From NCBI GenBank assembly GCA_014378955.1, contig JACMMQ010000012.1, positions 1 through 5,088 on the forward strand: a stretch of 5,088 nucleotides of DNA, written 5' to 3'. The notes under the pieces were generated by a model. That model saw nothing but the letters and a program-made list of their open reading frames with translations, did not search any database and was not told the origin of the DNA. The stretch is from Clostridia bacterium. GTDB taxonomy: Bacteria; Bacillota; Clostridia; SK-Y3; JACMMQ01. A program made the position numbers and the translations under genes. This document shows positions 1-5,088 of the stretch, piece after piece (the stretch's first letter is position 1; every line of letters begins with the position of its first letter).

Positions 1-115
<115 letters not shown>

Positions 116-128
116 GGAGAAAACGCAT

Positions 129-1319
129 ATGAAAATTTTAGTCATCAACGCAGGAAGCTCTTCCTTGAAATATCAATTGTTCAATATGACCAATAGCACC
201 GTATTAGCAAAAGGCTTGTGCGAAAGAATAGGGATTGAAGGTTCAAGACTTAAGCACTCACCACTTGATAAAGAGACCGTGATAATTGATCAACCGATGA
301 AAGACCACAAGGATGCCATTACAATGGTGCTTGCGGCTTTGACAAACAAAGACCATGGTGTGATTGCAGATATGACAGAAATCACCGCAGTGGGTCACCG
401 TGTTGTACATGGCGGCGAATTGTTTAGTGATTCAGCGATAATCGATGCTGACGTCATGAAAGCACTAGAGGATTGCTGTGATTTAGCGCCTTTACACAAC
501 CCACCAAACATCGTTGGTATCAAGGCTTGTCAAGAAGCAATGCCAAACGTACCTGAAATTGCAGTGTTTGATACAGCTTTTCACCAAACCATGCCTCCAG
601 AAGCTTATCTGTATGCAATTCCTTATGAATTGTATGAAAAATATAAAATTCGCCGATACGGCTTCCATGGCACCTCACATAAATATGTCGCAGAGCGTGC
701 AGCAATTGTTTTGGGCAAACCATTAAACGATTTGAAAATTGTAACGTGCCATTTGGGCAACGGCTCTTCCATCACAGGCATACAAAACGGTAAATCGGTT
801 GCGACCAGCATGGGCTTTACACCATTAGCAGGTGTGTTGATGGGTACTCGTTCAGGAACGATTGACCCTGCCATTGTTACTTATATTATGGATAAGGAAA
901 AATTATCCTTTCAAGAAGTAAATGAAATGCTTAACAAAGAATCAGGCGCAATTGGCATTTCGGGTATTTCCTCTGACTTTAGAGATTTATACGACGCTGA
1001 AGACCAAGGAAGCAAGAGAGCTAAGCTTGCAATCGATATGTTTGCCTATGCAATCCGTAAATATATCGGTCAGTACGCCGCTTTGATGGGCGGTATTGAT
1101 GCGGTGGTATTTACAGCAGGCATTGGTGAAAACAACAGTGATTTGAGATTGCGTTCAACACAAGGGCTTGGATTTTTAGGTTTAGAAATTGATGCAGAAA
1201 AAAATAAAATTTGTGGTAAGGAACTAGATATTAGCACAGATAATGCAAAAGTTCGCACCTTGGTCATTCCAACCAATGAAGAATTGTCCATTGCACTAGA
1301 AACAAAAAAATTGATATAA
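129..1319 (+). CDS. ackA: Acetate kinase
   Basis: Cytoplasmic enzyme that transfers phosphate between acetyl phosphate and ADP, yielding acetate and ATP; with Pta it forms the acetate/ATP branch of fermentation and can run in reverse. The 396 residues match the usual family length (about 400). Visible family features are the N-terminal INAGSSSLK segment (6-14, with Asn7), [10 protein letters not shown] (88-97, Arg91), APLHNPPN (120-127, His123), [10 protein letters not shown] (147-156, Asp148), [10 protein letters not shown] (175-184, His180), CHLGNGSS (207-214), [10 protein letters not shown] (238-247, Arg241), FTAGIGENN (328-336) and PTNEEL (381-386, Glu384). These residue numbers coincide with the active-site positions known from the Methanosarcina thermophila enzyme, so the protein should be active. 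The start is set by AAGGAGA at 114-120, 8 nt before the ATG and overlapping the pta stop codon, which suggests co-transcription and possibly coupled translation. No convincing terminator follows the gene. Confidence 0.98.
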   Translation: MKILVINAGSSSLKYQLFNMTNSTVLAKGLCERIGIEGSRLKHSPLDKETVIIDQPMKDHKDAITMVLAALTNKDHGVIADMTEITAVGHRVVHGGELFSDSAIIDADVMKALEDCCDLAPLHNPPNIVGIKACQEAMPNVPEIAVFDTAFHQTMPPEAYLYAIPYELYEKYKIRRYGFHGTSHKYVAERAAIVLGKPLNDLKIVTCHLGNGSSITGIQNGKSVATSMGFTPLAGVLMGTRSGTIDPAIVTYIMDKEKLSFQEVNEMLNKESGAIGISGISSDFRDLYDAEDQGSKRAKLAIDMFAYAIRKYIGQYAALMGGIDAVVFTAGIGENNSDLRLRSTQGLGFLGLEIDAEKNKICGKELDISTDNAKVRTLVIPTNEELSIALETKKLI

Positions 1320-1340
1320 GCATCATAGAAAAATATTTAG

Positions 1341-1369
1341 TTGACAAACAGTGAATATTTTAGTATAAT
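1341..1369 (+). promoter_or_regulatory. Sigma-A-type promoter for the DUF177-rpmF unit
   Basis: A perfect TTGACA (-35, 1341-1346) is separated by exactly 17 bp from a perfect TATAAT (-10, 1364-1369). Transcription would start near 1376, giving a leader of about 52 nt before the DUF177 start codon. It lies in the 108-nt gap after ackA and points toward DUF177-rpmF. Full consensus in both boxes at optimal spacing implies strong, probably constitutive expression, which fits a ribosomal protein gene. An AT-only 8-bp inverted repeat flanks the -35 box (1330-1337 and 1354-1361), but it may be chance in AT-rich DNA. The call rests on sequence match only. Confidence 0.88.
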
Positions 1370-1427
1370 ACCGTTTGTTGTATGTTGTTCATAGTACAGT
1401 CGTTGTATAGCTCATGGAGGTGAACAG

Positions 1428-1931
1428 ATGGTTATTGATGTAACAAGTATTGTTAAGTATGAAGGTGCAAAACTTGATTTTATGCTTGAACTCAAGCCAC
1501 CACAATTTACCTTTAACGGTATAGATGTACTTATTGAAGCACCCATGCAAATACAAGGTAGTATCGTAAACAATGGTAGTAACTTGCAAATGCAGGCACG
1601 TGTAAATGGTGAAATTCAAGTACAGTGTGATCGCTGTACTGCTGCGATGGTTGAACCAATTCACTTTGAATTTGAAGAGCTGTTTATATTAGATAGCGAA
1701 GGTGCTAATAAAGATGATGATAGCATTGTGTTAAATAACCATCAAATCAATGCGGAACATCTTTTGTGTAACCAGTTGATACTGAATTTACCGCTCACAT
1801 TTTTGTGTAATGAGCAGTGCAAGGGACTATGTCCTGAATGCTACGCTGATTTAAATAAAGCACCGTGTAATTGCAATAACAAACAAATTGACCCTCGTTT
1901 TGCTGCTTTAAAAAAGCTGTTGGATGAGTAA
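1428..1931 (+). CDS. yceD: DUF177 / YceD-family cysteine-rich protein
   Basis: A 167-residue protein of the DUF177 family (YceD in E. coli, YlbN in Bacillus), normally encoded just upstream of rpmF. Family members in E. coli and plants have been linked to 23S rRNA accumulation or processing, so a role in large-subunit biogenesis is likely, but the biochemical activity is unknown. An N-terminal beta-rich part leads to CDRC (67-70), then an acidic stretch (81-98). The C-terminal block holds LCNEQCKGLCPECYADLN (126-143), CNC (147-149) and DPRFAALKKLL (155-165), the family hallmark. Nine cysteines in total, several in closely spaced pairs, suggest metal binding, which is my inference. No signal peptide or membrane segment is seen, so it should be cytoplasmic. 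The start is fixed by GGAGGTGA at 1416-1423, with 7 nt between GGAGG and the ATG. rpmF follows after 29 nt. Confidence 0.93.
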   Translation: MVIDVTSIVKYEGAKLDFMLELKPPQFTFNGIDVLIEAPMQIQGSIVNNGSNLQMQARVNGEIQVQCDRCTAAMVEPIHFEFEELFILDSEGANKDDDSIVLNNHQINAEHLLCNQLILNLPLTFLCNEQCKGLCPECYADLNKAPCNCNNKQIDPRFAALKKLLDE

Positions 1932-1960
1932 GCAGTTGTAGAATTTAAGGAGGTGTTAAA

Positions 1961-2149
1961 ATGGCAGTCCCAAAGAGAAAAACATCAAAAGCAAGAAGAG
2001 ATAAGAGAAGAGCAAATTGGAAGCTTCTTATTCCAGGTATGATTAAATGTCCACATTGTCACGAATTCAAGCTTCCGCACAGAGTTTGTGGTGCATGCGG
2101 TTTTTACAACGGTAAAGAGGTAGTGGCAAAAGCAGAAGCAACGAAATAA
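1961..2149 (+). CDS. rpmF: 50S ribosomal protein L32 (bL32), zinc-ribbon form
   Basis: A 62-residue, strongly basic protein beginning [19 protein letters not shown], the characteristic L32 N-terminus, which binds 23S rRNA in the large subunit. It carries two CxxC pairs (Cys30/Cys33 and Cys43/Cys46), so it is the zinc-binding C+ form; some bacteria also keep a zinc-independent copy, but none is seen here. Length is normal for the family. The ribosome binding site AAGGAGGTG (1947-1955) is close to the ideal anti-Shine-Dalgarno match, with 7 nt between GGAGG and the ATG, as expected for a highly expressed gene. It is the last gene of the unit that starts at the 1341-1369 promoter; a terminator stem begins 10 nt after its stop codon. 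In many Bacillota rpmF is followed by plsX or fapR-plsX, which is not the case here. Confidence 0.98.
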   Translation: MAVPKRKTSKARRDKRRANWKLLIPGMIKCPHCHEFKLPHRVCGACGFYNGKEVVAKAEATK

Positions 2150-2158
2150 CAATAATAG

Positions 2159-2191
2159 ACACCGTTGAAATTATTTCGACGGTGTTTATTT
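2159..2191 (+). terminator. Intrinsic terminator after rpmF
   Basis: The 12-bp stem pairs 2159-2170 (ACACCGTTGAAA) with 2174-2185 (TTTCGACGGTGT). It contains one G-U wobble (2166/2178) and closes on a 3-nt loop, TTA. A T-rich tail, TTATTT (2186-2191), follows, and an A-rich stretch precedes the stem, so the stem could extend by several weak pairs. Position just after the L32 stop codon and the T-tail on the + strand mark it as the end of the DUF177-rpmF transcript. The tail is interrupted by one A and is short, so some read-through into the next gene is possible. Confidence 0.88.
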
Positions 2192-2203
2192 GTGCTTACA
2201 ATA

Positions 2204-2240
2204 ATGGACAAAGTGTGCATCCAGTTTGTCCATACACTTT
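2204..2240. repeat. Two interleaved inverted repeats in the leader of the DUF512 gene
   Basis: The first repeat is a perfect 9-bp pair: ATGGACAAA (2204-2212) and TTTGTCCAT (2225-2233), with a 12-nt spacer. The second is a perfect 7-bp pair: AAAGTGT (2210-2216) and ACACTTT (2234-2240). The two share AAA at 2210-2212, and their arms alternate, so both full stems cannot form at once. No T-run follows either stem, so neither is a terminator. A protein-binding operator, a switching 5' leader RNA, or chance are all possible. The rest of the gap (2192-2203 and 2241-2293) shows no convincing promoter; TACAAT at 2197-2202 is a possible -10 box but lacks a good -35. Confidence 0.5.
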
Positions 2241-2293
2241 ATGCAAAATTGAAAATTATCATATCAAGAAATGAGTAATAGAGGATATCTGCC

Positions 2294-3613
2294 ATGATGA
2301 AATATAATGCCGTGATACAAAGTGTAAGTGAAAAGAGCATCGCACAAGAGATAGGACTAGAACAAGGAGACACGCTCTGTGCAATCAATGATGAGCCTAT
2401 TTCCGATATTTTAGTCTATCGATTTCTCATTGCAGAACAAGAGCTGTCGCTTGAAATTCTTAAAAAGAATGGCGAAATGGATTATGTTGTGGTGGAAAAA
2501 GATGCTTTTGAAGACTTGGGCATTACATTCCAGAACCCTTTGATTGAAAAAGCACGAAGCTGTAGCAATCAATGTATTTTTTGTTTTATAGACCAATTGC
2601 CCAAAGGTATGCGTCAAACACTCTATTTCAAGGATGACGATTCTAGGCTGTCCTTTTTGCAGGGTAACTATGTCACACTCACCAATATGAGCGAGGACGA
2701 CATCAACCGCCTTATTCGTTTTCGAGTAAGCCCCATCAACATTTCCATACATACAACCGATGCTGATTTACGCATACAAATGCTTGGCAACAAAAAGGCA
2801 GGCAATATTTTAGCAACCATGCAAAAGCTAGCGGCGCATCGTATTCAAATGAATGGACAAATCGTATTATGTCGTGATGTGAATGATGGACAACATTTGC
2901 ATAAAACCTTAGATGATTTAAATAAACTATACCCGTATTTAAATAGCATTTCGGTTGTACCCATTGGATTAACCAAGCACAGGGCACATTTAAAGCAAAT
3001 GCTTCCTTATGATGAAGCAAGTGCACGTGAGGTTGTCATACAGGTTGAAGCATGGCAACAGCAATTTTTAACAGAACATGGCACACGGTTCGTATATTTA
3101 GCAGATGAATTTTATTTGATGGCACAAATGCCGTTGCCTCCATATGAAGCGTATGAGGATTTTCCTCAAATTGAGAACGGTGTTGGATTGATCGCTTGTA
3201 TGCAACAAGAATTTGATGATTGGTTAGCACCTTTCACCGTGACAAGCATTACAAAACGTGAAGTAACACTAGCCACTGGGGTGTCGGCATACCCGTTTAT
3301 GCAAGGCTTAGTCAATCGATTACAACAAATTTTTATCGGATTGACTGTGCATGTCGTACCCATTCAAAATGATTTTTTTGGTCACGGCGTAACTGTTTCT
3401 GGTTTAGTCACTGGACAGGATTTAATTTCGCAATTACAGGACACAATAAAAGGGAAAATTTTATACATTCCGTCCGTCATGTTAAGAAGTGATGGCGACA
3501 TCTTTTTAGATGATGTCACGCTTGCACAAGTGGAGCAAGCGCTTGGCGTTCAAGTCATTACTATTTCAAATGATGGTGCGGAATTTATTGAAAAAATAGT
3601 AGCAATAACCTAA
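2294..3613 (+). CDS. PDZ - radical SAM - DUF512 protein of unknown function
   Basis: A 439-residue protein with the three-part layout of the DUF512 family. A PDZ-like domain (about 4-65) includes AQEIGLEQGDTLCAINDEPI (17-36). A radical SAM region begins with the cluster motif CSNQCIFC (CxxxCxxC; Cys90, Cys94, Cys97), followed by FIDQLPKGMR (98-107), DDDSRLSFLQGNY (114-126), SIHTT (151-155) and VVPIGLTKHR (221-230). The C-terminal DUF512 part shows DEFYLMA (271-277), ENGVG (294-298), FFGHGVTVSGLVTGQD (361-376) and MLRSDGDIFLDD (396-407). It should bind a 4Fe-4S cluster and cleave S-adenosylmethionine, but the substrate is unknown. No membrane segment is evident. LCRDVNDG (192-199) departs from the LCPGxNDG I recall for this family. 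AGAGG at 2280-2284 favours ATG 2294 over ATG 2297. der follows after 15 nt, an arrangement I recall from other Clostridia. Confidence 0.93.
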   Translation: MMKYNAVIQSVSEKSIAQEIGLEQGDTLCAINDEPISDILVYRFLIAEQELSLEILKKNGEMDYVVVEKDAFEDLGITFQNPLIEKARSCSNQCIFCFIDQLPKGMRQTLYFKDDDSRLSFLQGNYVTLTNMSEDDINRLIRFRVSPINISIHTTDADLRIQMLGNKKAGNILATMQKLAAHRIQMNGQIVLCRDVNDGQHLHKTLDDLNKLYPYLNSISVVPIGLTKHRAHLKQMLPYDEASAREVVIQVEAWQQQFLTEHGTRFVYLADEFYLMAQMPLPPYEAYEDFPQIENGVGLIACMQQEFDDWLAPFTVTSITKREVTLATGVSAYPFMQGLVNRLQQIFIGLTVHVVPIQNDFFGHGVTVSGLVTGQDLISQLQDTIKGKILYIPSVMLRSDGDIFLDDVTLAQVEQALGVQVITISNDGAEFIEKIVAIT

Positions 3614-3628
3614 AGGAGTGATGCGCGC

Positions 3629-4951
3629 ATGGCAAAGCCTATCGTAGCGATTGTTGGTCGACCGAATGTTGGAAAATCAACGCTATTTAATAAAATTATT
3701 GGAGAGCGTATTTCGATTGTTGAGGACACACCAGGTGTGACACGAGATCGTATTTATGCGCAGGGAGAATGGATTGGTAGAAACTTTACCTTAATAGACA
3801 CAGGGGGCATAGAGCCGGAAAGTCATGATGAGATTTTGGTGCAGATGCGCCGACAAGCGGAAATTGCAATTGATACAGCGGATGTCATTTTGCTAACGGT
3901 CAATGTACGTGACGGCTTAACCGCTACGGACAATGAAGTGGCTGCAATGCTCATGAAATCTAAAAAGCCCATCGTTTTAGCTTGCAACAAGGTGGATAAT
4001 ATCGGCAGTCCGCCGATGGAAATATATGAATTTTACAACTTAGGCTTGGGCGACCCGATTCCCGTATCCAGTGTACATGGCTTGGGCGTTGGTGACTTGT
4101 TGGATGAAATTGTCGCACATTTTCCGCCAGTGGAAATGGAAGCGCAAGAAGATGACGTAATAAAAGTGGCGGTTATTGGCAAGCCAAATGCTGGGAAGTC
4201 TTCACTCATCAATCGCATATTAGGTGAAAATCGTGTGATTGTAAGTGATATACCAGGCACAACGCGTGATGCAATTGACTCGTATTTTGAAAAGGATGGG
4301 GTAAAATACCTCTTTATTGATACGGCAGGCATGCGTAAGCGTGGTAGAATTTATGAAAATATTGAAAAGTACAGCGTCATCCGTGCTTTGGCGGCTGTTG
4401 AGCGTGCGGACGTATGCTTAATGATGCTAGATGCACAAGAGGGTGTAACCGAGCAGGACAGTAAGATTGCAGGGTTTGCGCACGACGAAGGCAAGGCAAC
4501 CATCCTTGTTGTGAACAAGTGGGATTTGATTGAAAAAGATACCATGACCATGGAAAATTTCAAAAAGGACGTGCAGGATGGCTTGCCATTCATGACGTAT
4601 GCACCCATTGCTTTTATGAGTGCAAAAACAGGTCAGCGTGTGGATAAAATATTTGAGCGCATTCAATATGTGAGCAATCAGAACGCAATGCGTATTTCGA
4701 CAGGCATGCTCAATGACATTTTGAATGAAGCAACTGGCAAGGTACAACCGCCGTCAGATAAGGGCAAGAGCCTTAAGATATATTACATGACACAGGCATC
4801 CACCAAACCACCAACCTTTGTTCTTTTTGTCAATAGGAAGGACCTCATGCACTTTTCATATGTACGCTATATTGAAAATCAAATTCGCGAAACGTTTGGT
4901 TTAGTAGGGACGCCTGTACGCTTTATCAATAGAGAGAGATCAAAGGAGTGA
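3629..4951 (+). CDS. der: Ribosome biogenesis GTPase Der (EngA)
   Basis: Essential tandem GTPase that acts in maturation of the 50S ribosomal subunit. The 440 residues are close to the length of Bacillus Der. GTPase domain 1 shows GRPNVGKS (10-17), GVTRD (36-40), DTGG (57-60) and NKVD (120-123). Domain 2 shows GKPNAGKS (184-191), GTTRD (210-214), DTAGMRKRG (231-239), NKWD (296-299) and SAKTG (331-335). A C-terminal KH-like RNA-binding domain spans about 350-436, including PPTFVLFVN (394-402). All nucleotide-binding motifs are intact in both domains. AAAGGAGTG (3612-3620) overlaps the stop codon of the upstream gene and lies about 10 nt before the chosen ATG. An ATG at 3621 is in another frame and meets a stop after a few codons. 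plsY follows at once, so the gene is in the middle of an operon. Confidence 0.98.
   Translation: MAKPIVAIVGRPNVGKSTLFNKIIGERISIVEDTPGVTRDRIYAQGEWIGRNFTLIDTGGIEPESHDEILVQMRRQAEIAIDTADVILLTVNVRDGLTATDNEVAAMLMKSKKPIVLACNKVDNIGSPPMEIYEFYNLGLGDPIPVSSVHGLGVGDLLDEIVAHFPPVEMEAQEDDVIKVAVIGKPNAGKSSLINRILGENRVIVSDIPGTTRDAIDSYFEKDGVKYLFIDTAGMRKRGRIYENIEKYSVIRALAAVERADVCLMMLDAQEGVTEQDSKIAGFAHDEGKATILVVNKWDLIEKDTMTMENFKKDVQDGLPFMTYAPIAFMSAKTGQRVDKIFERIQYVSNQNAMRISTGMLNDILNEATGKVQPPSDKGKSLKIYYMTQASTKPPTFVLFVNRKDLMHFSYVRYIENQIRETFGLVGTPVRFINRERSKE
4942..4948 (+). promoter_or_regulatory. Ribosome binding site that decides the plsY start
   Basis: AAAGGAG lies inside the last codons of der and stands 8 nt before a TTG at 4957. 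An in-frame GTG at 4948 would overlap the der stop codon by 4 nt (GTGA), a common coupling layout, but it shares its first base with this site and has only a weak GAGAG (4934-4938) upstream. I therefore prefer TTG 4957. The same ten bases, AAAGGAGTGA, occur at 3612-3621 before der. Confidence 0.7.
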
Positions 4952-4956
4952 GTGCA

Positions 4957-5088
4957 TTGATTTTGTGGGTTATTTTTGGCGTAATTGCCTATTTATTGGG
5001 GAGTATTAACACGTCTATTGTCGTTGGTAAATGCATGGGGCTTGACATTCGTAAGCAGGGAAGTGGCAATGCAGGTGCAACCAATACG
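4957..5088 (+). CDS. plsY: Acyl-phosphate glycerol-3-phosphate acyltransferase, N-terminal part (partial, 3' end outside window)
   Basis: The first 44 residues, open to the window end. PlsY is an integral membrane enzyme that transfers the acyl group of acyl phosphate (made by PlsX) to position 1 of glycerol 3-phosphate, the first committed step of phospholipid synthesis in most Gram-positive bacteria. A hydrophobic first segment (about 1-17) runs into [11 protein letters not shown] (15-25), then [17 protein letters not shown] (28-44), the conserved glycine-rich loop that identifies the family. The proline seen in GSxP of many homologues is Asn here, a variation I recall as common in Clostridia. 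The TTG start is supported by the AAAGGAG at 4942-4948; the alternative GTG at 4948 would add three residues. The 5-nt gap to der makes co-transcription near certain. gpsA is a frequent next gene in this context but is not visible. Confidence 0.93.
   Translation, partial: MILWVIFGVIAYLLGSINTSIVVGKCMGLDIRKQGSGNAGATNT

Noticed and set aside
520..874. Open frames on the - strand (and one + strand frame at 514-726) inside ackA
   Set aside because: They lie wholly within a gene with every acetate kinase active-site motif intact, and their translations resemble no family I know.
1330..1361. AT-only inverted repeat (AAAATATT / AATATTTT) after ackA as a terminator or operator
   Set aside because: The arms contain no G or C, the spacer is 16 nt, and no T-run follows. 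The motif is close to self-palindromic and likely by chance in this AT-rich gap.
1377..1408. Direct repeat GTTGTAT at 1377-1383 and 1402-1408 in the DUF177 leader
   Set aside because: Only 7 bp, in a region rich in GTTG; too short to separate from chance.
1389..1664. 91-codon - strand frame over the DUF177 start and its leader
   Set aside because: It runs against the promoter and start of DUF177, has no recognisable domain, and its translation looks like antisense noise.
2204..2278. 24-codon + strand frame (ATG 2204 to TAA 2276-2278) before the DUF512 gene, a possible leader peptide
   Set aside because: There is no ribosome binding site upstream, no run of a single regulatory amino acid, and no promoter that clearly places it in a transcript.
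2411..3363. Four - strand open frames across the DUF512 gene
   Set aside because: They are antisense to a protein with clear radical SAM and DUF512 motifs, overlap one another, and show no recognisable domain.
4033..4747. Three - strand open frames inside der
   Set aside because: They are antisense to conserved GTPase motifs and their translations are low-information, so they are shadows of der.

Overview
The window looks like ordinary chromosomal housekeeping DNA from an AT-rich, low-GC Gram-positive bacterium (Bacillota), most likely of class Clostridia. Four things point there: strong GGAGG-type ribosome binding sites; the order pta-ackA-DUF177-rpmF; a PDZ/radical SAM/DUF512 protein directly upstream of der; and plsY directly after der. 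All genes are on the + strand. I see no mobile element, CRISPR array, tRNA, rRNA or phage gene.

Region 1 (1-1319) holds the last 37 codons of phosphate acetyltransferase (pta) and a complete acetate kinase gene (ackA). Together they convert acetyl-CoA to acetate through acetyl phosphate, with ATP formed in the second step. The ackA ribosome binding site overlaps the pta stop codon, so the two are one operon.

Region 2 (1320-2191) is a compact transcription unit. A perfect-consensus sigma-A-type promoter (TTGACA, 17 bp, TATAAT) is followed by a DUF177/YceD-family gene, the ribosomal protein L32 gene (rpmF) and a clear intrinsic terminator. This is the widespread DUF177-rpmF pair, but here it is closed by a terminator instead of running into plsX.

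Region 3 (2192-2293) is a short non-coding gap. It carries two interleaved inverted repeats that could be an operator or a switching RNA leader. No convincing promoter is visible in it.

Region 4 (2294-5088) is a tightly packed operon: a DUF512 radical SAM protein of unknown function, the double GTPase Der (50S subunit assembly), and the start of plsY (acyl-phosphate glycerol-3-phosphate acyltransferase, membrane phospholipid synthesis), which runs off the window end. Gaps are 15 and 5 nt, and the same AAAGGAGTGA block carries the ribosome binding site at both junctions.

The window is dominated by known families. The least understood items are the DUF512 radical SAM enzyme beside der and the repeat structure in its leader. 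I found no evidence for a wholly new multi-gene system.
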